NCBI GenBank assembly: GCA_027008645.1
Contig: JALVEE010000008.1
Coordinates: forward strand, 1-51,151
DNA from: Saprospiraceae bacterium
Lineage (GTDB): Bacteria > Bacteroidota > Bacteroidia > Chitinophagales > Saprospiraceae
DNA length: 51,151 bases
Direction: 5' to 3'
Below the pieces are notes generated by a model. The model was not told the DNA's origin and ran no database searches. It worked only from the letters and a program-made list of their open reading frames with translations. Of this stretch, positions 16,707-24,888 are shown in pieces. The position numbers and the translations under genes were made by a program. The first letter of the stretch is position 1. Every line of letters begins with the position of its first letter.

Positions 16707-17339
16707 ATGAACAATATGAAAAGACAAATACTTATTTTATCGCTGCTCCTTATAGGTTTAGGGGTAACTGCGCAGAAGCGTTTTAAAATGGAAAAAGGGG
16801 TATATATTGGATTAAATACCACAAATGTATTAAAAAACCTACTATCTTTTACCGGTTCAAAGCTGGATGACCCCTATACTATTTCTGGTATTTTTCAGAA
16901 AAAAAATACAACATTCAGAGTCGGTATGGGAATAGATTATGAGGGGAAAAAAAAGGATAGAATACTACTACCTGATAATACGCATTCAAAAATTGATATT
17001 AGAGTAGGTATTCAACGAATCAAACCAATCTGGAAAAAACTACATGTAATATTCGGTTTTGATATTTTGGGAGGATACGAGACGGATATTTCTTCCCGGG
17101 GAGATTTTTATAACGATGACTTGATTCTAAGTACAGGTGCAGGTCCGGTTTTGGGTGTTGTCTATAAGATAAATGATAGAGTTGTATTGTCCACAGAATC
17201 GAGTTTATACTTTAGGTATTCATACAAGCAAACAAAGTATAAAAATGGAAAAGGAACAGATGAAGAAAACGAAAAAAGTAGCACCAATACTTTAAAGCAT
17301 ATACTTCCAAATTCACTTTACTTTTATATAAGACTATAA
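16707..17339 (+). CDS. Outer-membrane beta-barrel-like protein (paralogue 1)
   Basis: A 210-aa protein with signal peptide MKRQILILSLLLIGLGVTAQ (from the second Met, 16716; the first is at 16707). The mature part alternates short amphipathic strands, for example TFRVGMGIDYEG, KIDIRVGIQRI and GPVLGVVYKINDRVVLSTESSLYFRY, and ends in LYFYIRL with a C-terminal aromatic, as expected of small outer-membrane barrels. The GPVLGV.Y.I.DR...STES segment is nearly repeated in the next gene, so the two are tandem paralogues. No named function is recognised. Confidence 0.7.
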   Translation: MNNMKRQILILSLLLIGLGVTAQKRFKMEKGVYIGLNTTNVLKNLLSFTGSKLDDPYTISGIFQKKNTTFRVGMGIDYEGKKKDRILLPDNTHSKIDIRVGIQRIKPIWKKLHVIFGFDILGGYETDISSRGDFYNDDLILSTGAGPVLGVVYKINDRVVLSTESSLYFRYSYKQTKYKNGKGTDEENEKSSTNTLKHILPNSLYFYIRL

Positions 17340-17342
17340 ATC

Positions 17343-17930
17343 ATGATTAAATATACAACATTTACTATTTGGAGTCTCATATTTTGTTTTGTATCTATAA
17401 ACACTACAGTTGCCCAAGAGGATTCTTTATCTTTGAACTTTCAGACGCATAAGGAAATCGGTTTAAATTTTACCCAATTTGTATCTCAATTTGTACCCTT
17501 TAATATCAATAAGGTCAGATCAGGTCCAATTGGATATAGTTATAAGCACTATAATAAAAATAACAAAGCAATTAGATTTGGATTTGGAGCAAACATAAGC
17601 AGTTCGGATGATTTTGCTGATTCTCATATTTCGATTAGATTGGGCTATGAAAAAAGAAAACATTTATCCGGAAAATTTTATTACACAAAGGGCTGGGATG
17701 TATTCGCTCTTATTGGTAGCTTTAATTTGCCGTCAAAAGCAGGAAACAGTCCGTTTGGCGGTCCGGGAGGAGCATTGGGATTTGGACCCGTTATCGGAGT
17801 TGAGTATCACATCACTGATAGAATAATATTTACGACCGAAAGTATGTTGTTTATGGGTATTAGTGCGACCACAGGACTTGATATAAGCATCTTACCTCCA
17901 ACAGCTTTTTTTGTTCATTTTAGGTTTTAG
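17343..17930 (+). CDS. Outer-membrane beta-barrel-like protein (paralogue 2)
   Basis: A 195-aa protein with signal peptide ending TVAQ (about residue 24). It shows strand patterns RFGFGANISSSDDF, ISIRLGYEKR and GPVIGVEYHITDRIIFTTES, and ends FFVHFRF with a terminal Phe, as in outer-membrane barrels. The GPVIGV.Y.ITDR...TTES segment pairs with that of the gene 3 bp upstream, which shows tandem duplication and co-transcription. The glycine-rich insert GNSPFGGPGGALGFG is specific to this copy. Function unknown. Confidence 0.7.
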   Translation: MIKYTTFTIWSLIFCFVSINTTVAQEDSLSLNFQTHKEIGLNFTQFVSQFVPFNINKVRSGPIGYSYKHYNKNNKAIRFGFGANISSSDDFADSHISIRLGYEKRKHLSGKFYYTKGWDVFALIGSFNLPSKAGNSPFGGPGGALGFGPVIGVEYHITDRIIFTTESMLFMGISATTGLDISILPPTAFFVHFRF

Positions 17931-18066
17931 TATAACAATTTATGTTAATTTTCGTTAAAGAATATATAAAATCTTTATTTTTTTTGATTTTATGGGATTT
18001 TATTATTAAAATTACGTCTCAATAGCTTGTTTAAATTGAGTTATATAAAAAATAAAAAATAATTAT

Positions 18067-19197
18067 ATGAGAAATTTATTTGTTTTAGCCGTTTTTTTTA
18101 GCTTCACCATTTTGTCTTGTGTGGATAAAATTGAAGTTCCGGACTCTCAGAATAGTCCGAGTCTGCCGAGTCAAACCTATGACTACAAATCTTCAGCCGT
18201 TAATCTAAGAGGATTTGCCTCAGGTGCTACTGTTGAAGTTTTTCACCAAACAAATTTCAATAGTTTTGAAAATCCTAAAGTGACTGATGAGGGTGCGACT
18301 TTAGGTAGAGTATTGTTTTATGATAAAAACCTTTCACTTAATAATGCGGTTTCTTGTGCATCTTGCCACAAACAAGAATTTGCATTTGCAGACCCTGTAG
18401 CCAAAAGTACAGGTTTTGAAGGAAGAAAAACTATTAGAAATAGTATGGCAGTCATCAATTCAGGGATGAACGACAATCTATTTTGGGATTCCAGGGCGTC
18501 ATCAGTAGTGGATTTGACTCTTCAACCCGTAGTTAATCACCTTGAGATGGGAATTGAAAACATGAGGGCGCTTGAAAATAAACTCCAAAGATTGGATTAT
18601 TATCCTGAGCTATTCAGTAAGGCATTTGGATCTTCTGAAGTTACCGAGGCTCGTATTGCGAGCGCTATGTCTCAGTTTTTGTGTTCTATGACTTCTTTCA
18701 ATTCTAAATATGATAAAGGAGAAAAAGAAAAATTTAGCAATTTTACAGAATTGGAGAAATTAGGAAAAGAAATATTCTTTAGCGATAGAGCTATGTGCTC
18801 ACAATGTCACCAAGGAAGAAACTTCAATGCTCCTGAACAGTCTTCAGATTATGGAGGATCTGTCAAAGGAACTGCCAATGTCGGATTGGAATTGGTCTAT
18901 ACTGACCCCGGAAAAGAAAATGGAAAATTCAAAATTCCGACTCTAAGAAATATTGAATTGACAGCTCCGTATATGCATGACGGCAGATTCAATACTCTTG
19001 ATGAAGTACTTGAACATTATAGCCATAATATTCAGCCAAACCCCGATTTGGACAAGAAATTTAGAAATCCTGACGGTTCTGTTAAACATTTAAATTTTGA
19101 TGTCATTGAGAAAAAAGCTTTAATAGCTTTTCTGAAAACATTGACAGATGAAGATTATATCAGAGATGTGAGGTTTTCCGATCCGTTTAAGAGTTAA
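18067..19197 (+). CDS. Di-haem cytochrome c peroxidase / MauG family lipoprotein
   Basis: A 376-aa protein with lipoprotein signal ending in Cys18 (ILSC). Two c-type haem sites are present: CASCH at 97-101 and CSQCH at 244-248. Family landmarks between and after them include FADP, NSGMNDNLFWDSRASS, FKIPTLRNIELTAPYMHDGRF (the distal-Met region, TAPYMHDG) and LIAFLKTLTDEDY at the end. Such proteins reduce hydrogen peroxide in the periplasm or oxidise protein or small-molecule targets; which one applies here is not visible. It is a single gene followed by a strong terminator. Confidence 0.92.
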   Translation: MRNLFVLAVFFSFTILSCVDKIEVPDSQNSPSLPSQTYDYKSSAVNLRGFASGATVEVFHQTNFNSFENPKVTDEGATLGRVLFYDKNLSLNNAVSCASCHKQEFAFADPVAKSTGFEGRKTIRNSMAVINSGMNDNLFWDSRASSVVDLTLQPVVNHLEMGIENMRALENKLQRLDYYPELFSKAFGSSEVTEARIASAMSQFLCSMTSFNSKYDKGEKEKFSNFTELEKLGKEIFFSDRAMCSQCHQGRNFNAPEQSSDYGGSVKGTANVGLELVYTDPGKENGKFKIPTLRNIELTAPYMHDGRFNTLDEVLEHYSHNIQPNPDLDKKFRNPDGSVKHLNFDVIEKKALIAFLKTLTDEDYIRDVRFSDPFKS

Positions 19198-19217
19198 AAT
19201 ATAATGTAAAAATAAAA

Positions 19218-19249
19218 AACCTGCTTTTTCATTAAAGCAGGTTTTTTTT
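19218..19249 (+). terminator. Rho-independent terminator of the di-haem peroxidase gene
   Basis: AACCTGCTTT and AAAGCAGGTT form a perfect 10-bp stem with a 6-nt loop, ending in a run of eight T (first two within the stem), 20 bp after the stop codon. Confidence 0.9.
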
Positions 19250-19263
19250 GTTACTTTGCACTA

Positions 19264-21408
19264 ATGCATAATTATGAGTTACATATCGCAGAGCAATTTG
19301 TCTTACATACAGCAAAAAATGTATTTCTGACCGGGAGAGCAGGCACGGGTAAAACCACATTTTTACAAAAAATCGTTAAAGAAACTAATAAAAATACGGT
19401 TGTAGTAGCACCTACCGGAGTTGCTGCAATCAATGCCGGTGGAGTTACAATTCACAGTATGTTTCAACTACCCCTAACAGCGTTTATTCCCAGCAATGAT
19501 GAGGTAGATCTGAGTATTTGCACCAATAGATTTGGTCTATCCAAGCATATGAAGTATAGAAGCGAGAGGAGAAAATTGATTGAGAATCTCGAATTGCTTA
19601 TCATTGATGAGATCAGTATGGTCAGAGCCGACCTTTTGGATGCAATAGACTTTGTGCTCAAAAGAATCAGAAAAAATACTATGCCTTTTGGTGGTGTACA
19701 GCTTTTGGTAATTGGAGATTTATTCCAACTATCACCTGTTGTAAGAGGCGGCATATGGTCAATACTTGGTCAATACTACAAAAGTCCTTTCTTTTTTGAC
19801 TCACAGGCTTGGGCGGTTTCTGATGCCATAAAAATTGAACTTAATACTATTTATAGACAAAGGGATGAACATTTTATTAATATATTGAATAATATAAGAT
19901 TAGGTGTAAAAAGAATAGAGGATTTGGAATTATTAAACAAAAGAAAAACGAAAATAGAAGAAGACGATAATACATTAGTTCTCACTACTCATAATCGAAA
20001 AGCAGACAAAATAAACAATACTAAAATCGATAATCTCCCCGGTAGAAAAAGGAGATTTGAAGCGGATATATCCGGGAGGTTTAATGAATCAGCATATCCC
20101 ACTCCTGAAGTTATTGAATTAAAAAAAGGAGCTCAAGTAATGTTTATTCGAAATGATATTGACGGTATGTATTTCAATGGCAAATTAGGGGAAGTACAGG
20201 GATTTTCGGATGATTTTATTATTGTCAGAGGTCTTGATGATGGTGAAATAATCTACGTAGAAAAAGAAGAATGGAAAAATACCAGATATACCTTGGATAA
20301 AGAAAAAAAGACTATCGAACAAGAAACAATAGGTAGCTTTGAACAATATCCGCTGAAATTGGCTTGGGCGATAACCGTACATAAAAGCCAAGGATTGACA
20401 TTTGATGAAGTCTGTGTCGATTTGAGTGATACATTTGCTCCCGGTCAATTGTATGTTGCATTGAGTAGAAGCAGGACTCTTGAAGGATTGAAGTTGATGT
20501 CGGAAATCAAAGCCGAAAATATTATTACAGATAAAAGAATTCTTGAGTATCACCGGGAAATTGAATTAGATAATGATATCGAGCATACTTTGAGTAAAGC
20601 TAAACAAGAGTACGAAGACCTGCAATTGATTAAAACTTTTCAATTTGGATCGATATTAAACCAATTTGATGATTGGAAAGAATTGATTTTGGGAGACAAA
20701 GTCCCTGAACAAGGAAATGCATTTTTGGCCTATAAAGATATATTTAATGCTATGGATGAATTGGCTAAAATCGGGCAAGGATTTCAGAACCAATTGTCAA
20801 ACTTATTTAAGAATCAAGCTGAATCCGGTATTGTTTTGGATCGCGGAAATAAAGCAATTATGTATTTTACAGCTAATATTCATGAAGAAGTGCTCAAACC
20901 TCTGGAAGAGCATATATCAAAATACAAAATCAAAAAGAAAACAAGAAGGTATATTAGACTCTTAAATGATATCAGAAATGAGCTTTGGGAACTTATTGAC
21001 AAATTATACACTTTGAAATATCGAAGTAAGGATATTTTTTCGGGCGAAAGAAAATATAAAAGATCAGGCAGACTAAAAACACCAAAAAAAATAAAAGGAG
21101 GAATTGTCAAAGGTGAAACCCAACGAATAAGTTTGGAGTTATTTGAAAAAGGGAATTCATTAAGTGAGATTGCAAAGCTTAGAAATTTGAAATTATCCAC
21201 CATTGAAGGGCATATGAGTCGCTGGATTGAAAATGGAACAATACATATCAATAGACTGATGAAAAACAGCAAAGTCAAAGTATTGGTAAAATTCATGAAA
21301 GAAAACGAAGATATTTCCCTCAATGAATTGATGGCCAAATCTCCGGTAAAAACCACTTATGGGGAACTGAGGTGGATTAGGGCGTATATAAAAGCAGAAG
21401 AGGGTTAA
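19264..21408 (+). CDS. Pif1-like superfamily 1 DNA helicase with C-terminal helix-turn-helix
   Basis: A 714-aa protein. The helicase motifs are in order: Walker A LTGRAGTGKTT at about 22-32, VVVAPTGVAA (Ia), LLIIDEISMV (Walker B), GDLFQLSPV (III) and LNTIYRQ (IV). They are followed by PLKLAWAITVHKSQGLTFDEV (V) and LYVALSRSR (VI), the UvrD_C_2 end of Pif1/RecD helicases. The C-terminal third is helical and includes SLELFEKGNSLSEIAKLRNL, STIEGHMSRWI, an HTH_40-type domain. This Pif1-plus-HTH layout is recurrent in Bacteroidota. It likely acts in DNA replication or repair. A near-match promoter (TTACTTTG) abuts the start codon, so the mRNA may be almost leaderless. Confidence 0.9.
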   Translation: MHNYELHIAEQFVLHTAKNVFLTGRAGTGKTTFLQKIVKETNKNTVVVAPTGVAAINAGGVTIHSMFQLPLTAFIPSNDEVDLSICTNRFGLSKHMKYRSERRKLIENLELLIIDEISMVRADLLDAIDFVLKRIRKNTMPFGGVQLLVIGDLFQLSPVVRGGIWSILGQYYKSPFFFDSQAWAVSDAIKIELNTIYRQRDEHFINILNNIRLGVKRIEDLELLNKRKTKIEEDDNTLVLTTHNRKADKINNTKIDNLPGRKRRFEADISGRFNESAYPTPEVIELKKGAQVMFIRNDIDGMYFNGKLGEVQGFSDDFIIVRGLDDGEIIYVEKEEWKNTRYTLDKEKKTIEQETIGSFEQYPLKLAWAITVHKSQGLTFDEVCVDLSDTFAPGQLYVALSRSRTLEGLKLMSEIKAENIITDKRILEYHREIELDNDIEHTLSKAKQEYEDLQLIKTFQFGSILNQFDDWKELILGDKVPEQGNAFLAYKDIFNAMDELAKIGQGFQNQLSNLFKNQAESGIVLDRGNKAIMYFTANIHEEVLKPLEEHISKYKIKKKTRRYIRLLNDIRNELWELIDKLYTLKYRSKDIFSGERKYKRSGRLKTPKKIKGGIVKGETQRISLELFEKGNSLSEIAKLRNLKLSTIEGHMSRWIENGTIHINRLMKNSKVKVLVKFMKENEDISLNELMAKSPVKTTYGELRWIRAYIKAEEG

Positions 21409-21410
21409 TC

Positions 21411-21462
21411 AGGTGTATTTTATTTTGGCGCGTGTCAGGTAGGCGAAAAAATGAAATGCACC
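21411..21462. mobile_element. TIR element E5, minimal shell without cargo (about 51 bp)
   Basis: The left end AGGTGTATTTTATTTTGGCG runs through about 12 bases into the right end GGCGAAAAAATGAAATGCACC (the last 20 bases are shown in part). Only the two inverted repeats and a short loop remain, so this copy is an almost empty shell. It begins 3 bp after the helicase stop and could fold as a long hairpin in that transcript. No target duplication is visible. Confidence 0.7.
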
Positions 21463-21563
21463 TCAGCAGGTTAAACGAATTGGATTTTAAAAAAAAATGT
21501 TTATGCCTATTAAACTTTTTGTTGTTTTTTTATTCCTACTATTATACAAATAAAATTTAGACT

Positions 21564-23189
21564 ATGTCAAATGCGATAACTAAAAGTAAAAAAATCGAAG
21601 CCAAGAATTGTCCTACTCCCAATCCTGACTCTTTATCACCATATCAAGGAGACTGGACGTGGAGAGAAGCTTCTCACCTAATGAGAAGGGCTCTTTTTGG
21701 TTCGACTTACGACCAGATTAAGGAAAGTTTGAATGCCGGATTGGATAAAACAATGGAATTGCTTTTTGAACCCCAAAGTTTTCCTGATTTACCCATAAAT
21801 TATTATTTTGAAAATGACCCGGAAGTACCAATAGGAGAAACTTGGGTTGGAAAGAAAATTACACCCGGAATACAGGGCTTACAAGCTGCAAGAAACAATT
21901 CTCTATCAGCATGGATTATTAATCAAGTATTGGATAAGAAGATGAGTATTCATCAAAAAATGATTTTGTTTTGGCACAACCATTTAGTAATTTCAGATAT
22001 TTCTTCTCCGGGAATCAAACTTCAGTATTTCGCTCTTTTGCATAAATATGCTTTTGGAGATTTCAAGCAGTTTGTAAAGGATATGACCATAAATCCCGGT
22101 ATGCTATTATATCTAAATGGCAATGAAAACACAGCAGAAGCACCTAATGAAAACTATGGAAGAGAATTGATGGAACTTTTTACTATTGGTAAAGGACCTC
22201 TTGTAGGTGATGGCGATTATACCAATTATACTGAACAAGACGTAGTGGAGTTCTCAAGAGCTCTATCAGGCTGGGTAGTGAGAAATGGTAAAGTATTATT
22301 CAGGAAAAACAGACACGATAAAGGTATCAAACAACTTTCTCACAGATTCGGAAATCAGACTATTGGTAATCTTGGAGCGGATGAGTACAAAAAAGTAGTA
22401 GATATTATTTTTGCACAAGAAGAAGTATCCAAGTTTATATGCCGGCAATTGTATATATGGTTTGCTAATTATGAGATCACAGAAGATGTAGAGAATAATA
22501 TAATAGTACCAATGGCGAAGATCCTGAGGGAAAATAACTACGTGATAGAACCGGCTGTAAAGGCATTATTGCAAAGTGAGCATTTTTATAGCGAATGTAT
22601 TGTGGGGTCAATGATAAAAAGCCCTATTGATTTTGCAATGACACTGATTAAAACCGGAGAATTCCCTTTTATTGAAGATGATATTCTCAAGAAATACAGA
22701 TTTTCGAATCTTGTAAATAGACGTATATTAAGGAAACAAGAGCAAAACTATTTTGGTTTACCATCTGTTGCAGGTTGGCCTGCATACTACCAAGAACCCG
22801 TTTATTACAAAATTTGGTTGAGCTCTGTTACATTACCACTTAGAAAGGAGTTGGTAGAATTTTTTGTTAAAGGAAATAAAAAACTTGGAGATAAAAAAGC
22901 GACAATGAATCTTCTTAGCATTGTTTCAAAATTTGAATCGCCTGACGATCCTGATAAATTATTGAGGTCATTAACAGATTTGTTTTTGGCATATCGATTA
23001 ACAGACGAGCAATATGATTTTCTAAAAACACAGGTATTATTACCGGGCTTACCGGATTACGAATGGACTATTGAATATTCTGATTATATAAACGATCCAG
23101 GAGATGAAAGTAAATCAAAACCGATTCTTAACAGATTGAAAGAAGTGATGTTGGTATTATTAAATATGGCAGAGTTTCAGATGATGTAA
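21564..23189 (+). CDS. DUF1800 family protein
   Basis: A 541-aa protein with the DUF1800 hallmark segments: DWTWREASHLMRRALFGST near the N-terminus, KMILFWHNHLVIS, MLLYLNGNENTAEAPNENYG, REMELF-type GRELMELFTIGKG and YTEQDVVEFSRALSGWVV. No signal peptide is visible at the start (MSNAITKSKKIEAKNC), which is odd because DUF1800 proteins usually sit next to exported DUF1501 partners. The DUF1501 gene follows after 148 bp on the same strand. The pair is widespread, and biochemical function is not established. Confidence 0.9.
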   Translation: MSNAITKSKKIEAKNCPTPNPDSLSPYQGDWTWREASHLMRRALFGSTYDQIKESLNAGLDKTMELLFEPQSFPDLPINYYFENDPEVPIGETWVGKKITPGIQGLQAARNNSLSAWIINQVLDKKMSIHQKMILFWHNHLVISDISSPGIKLQYFALLHKYAFGDFKQFVKDMTINPGMLLYLNGNENTAEAPNENYGRELMELFTIGKGPLVGDGDYTNYTEQDVVEFSRALSGWVVRNGKVLFRKNRHDKGIKQLSHRFGNQTIGNLGADEYKKVVDIIFAQEEVSKFICRQLYIWFANYEITEDVENNIIVPMAKILRENNYVIEPAVKALLQSEHFYSECIVGSMIKSPIDFAMTLIKTGEFPFIEDDILKKYRFSNLVNRRILRKQEQNYFGLPSVAGWPAYYQEPVYYKIWLSSVTLPLRKELVEFFVKGNKKLGDKKATMNLLSIVSKFESPDDPDKLLRSLTDLFLAYRLTDEQYDFLKTQVLLPGLPDYEWTIEYSDYINDPGDESKSKPILNRLKEVMLVLLNMAEFQMM

Positions 23190-23337
23190 AATAATTGAAA
23201 TTTACACTCGAAGAGAAGATATTCTAAAATAATAACAAATGAAACGAACATGATTTTTTTTAATCATAAAATACACACAAGGTTATGATTAAAATAAATT
23301 CTTGAGAGTTCCTGAATGTATAATAAATTTTAAACAA

Positions 23338-24888
23338 ATGAAAAGAAGAGATTTTATTAAAGTAGGTTCAATATTAACAATACCTGTATTTTTTAATGGC
23401 TTAGGATTAAAAGTATTTGCTAATAAACCTGTCCCAAGCATCAATGAGTACAATGATAAAATTTTGGTGTTGATTCAAATGGGTGGTGGTAACGATACAC
23501 TCAATACCGTGATTCCATTAGATCAGTACTCCAATTTATCCAAAGTAAGATCCAATATAATGATACCCGAAAGCAAGGTTATCAAAATAAATGATGTAAC
23601 AGGTTTTCATCCTGTAATGGAGGGATTAAGAAATGTAATGGATGATGGAAAACTCAATATAGTCAGAGCTGTTGGATATCCCAATCAGAACAGATCACAT
23701 TTTAGATCTACTGATATTTGGATGTCAGGATCAGCCGCAGATGTTCAAAAGACAAGCGGTTGGCTTGGAAGTTATTTCAATGTAGATCATCCCGATTATC
23801 CCGGTGGATATCCCAATTCGGATATAAATTATCCTTTTGCTATCACTATGGGGAGTTCTCCATCCAGTACTTGTCAAGGAGACTTGGGCAATTATAGTAT
23901 AGCTGTTTCTGATGCCAATCAAGCGGGAGAATTGTTTGAAGGAGAATGGGATTTTGTTCCAAATAATTGTTTCGGAGATCAATTGTCTTTTGTCAGGGAA
24001 ACAATCAGGCAATCCAACGCATACTCGGATATTGTATCTGAGGCATACAACAAAGGTAATAATCTATCAACTAAGTATCCTGTAGATAATAAACTTGCAG
24101 ATGACCTTAAAGATGTTGCAAGATTGATTTCCGGTGGTTTGAAAACCAAGGTATATGTAGTGCGACTTGGTGGTTTTGATACTCACTCCGGACAAGTAGA
24201 TACGACTGATGTGATTAAAGGGAAACATTCTGATTTGCTGAAGACGCTATCTGATGCCATTGAAGCTTTTCAGGATGATTTAAGATTATTAGACAAGGAG
24301 GATAGAGTGATTGGAATGACTTTTTCGGAATTCGGGAGAAGAATAAAGTCAAATGCAAGCTTGGGTACGGACCACGGAAGTGCTGTAGATATGTTTGTTT
24401 TCGGTAAATGTATTAATTCCGGTTTCATAGGTAAAAACCCTACAATTAGTGATAATGTTGGGAAAAAAGAAGCGGTGGCGATGCAAACTGATTTTAGAAA
24501 TGTATATGGCTCGCTCTTGATTGATTGGTTTGAAGCAACGGAGGAAGAGGTAAAATCATTTTTACACCAAGACTTTAAAAAACTCCCGATAGTAAGCAGT
24601 TGTTCATCATCTTCAAATAAAGATATTCTCAAAGATGATTTTGCTGTAACAGTTTCTCCCAATCCGGTAATTCAAACAACAAATTTATCGTTTATGGGAA
24701 ATGGAGAATGGATAAAGATATCTTTGGTAAACGAATTGGGAGAAGAAGTAATGTTGATAAAAAACATAAAGTTTGCAAATGGCAGACACGATCTTCCAAT
24801 CGATATGAGCTCGCTCAAACCGGGAGTTTATTTTATGAGACTCAAGAGTAAAACCTCTCAGACAACAAAGAAAATAATCAAAGTTTAA
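23338..24888 (+). CDS. DUF1501 (sulfatase-like) exported protein with T9SS sorting domain
   Basis: A 516-aa protein. MKRRDFIKVGSILTIPVFFNG is a Tat-like signal (RRDF, 3-6). The start at 23338 was preferred over a TTG at 23302. DUF1501 features are VLIQMGGGNDTLNTVIPL, FHPVMEGLRNVMDDGKLNIV, NRSHFRSTDIW, GGFDTHSGQ and GMTFSEFGRRIKSNASLGTDHGS. The C-terminus (VSPNPV..., GEEVML, DMSSLKPGVYFMRL) is a T9SS type A sorting domain. So the protein should pass the inner membrane, then the outer membrane. DUF1501 belongs to the alkaline phosphatase/sulfatase superfamily. Its stop overlaps the stop of the convergent purF gene. Confidence 0.9.
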   Translation: MKRRDFIKVGSILTIPVFFNGLGLKVFANKPVPSINEYNDKILVLIQMGGGNDTLNTVIPLDQYSNLSKVRSNIMIPESKVIKINDVTGFHPVMEGLRNVMDDGKLNIVRAVGYPNQNRSHFRSTDIWMSGSAADVQKTSGWLGSYFNVDHPDYPGGYPNSDINYPFAITMGSSPSSTCQGDLGNYSIAVSDANQAGELFEGEWDFVPNNCFGDQLSFVRETIRQSNAYSDIVSEAYNKGNNLSTKYPVDNKLADDLKDVARLISGGLKTKVYVVRLGGFDTHSGQVDTTDVIKGKHSDLLKTLSDAIEAFQDDLRLLDKEDRVIGMTFSEFGRRIKSNASLGTDHGSAVDMFVFGKCINSGFIGKNPTISDNVGKKEAVAMQTDFRNVYGSLLIDWFEATEEEVKSFLHQDFKKLPIVSSCSSSSNKDILKDDFAVTVSPNPVIQTTNLSFMGNGEWIKISLVNELGEEVMLIKNIKFANGRHDLPIDMSSLKPGVYFMRLKSKTSQTTKKIIKV

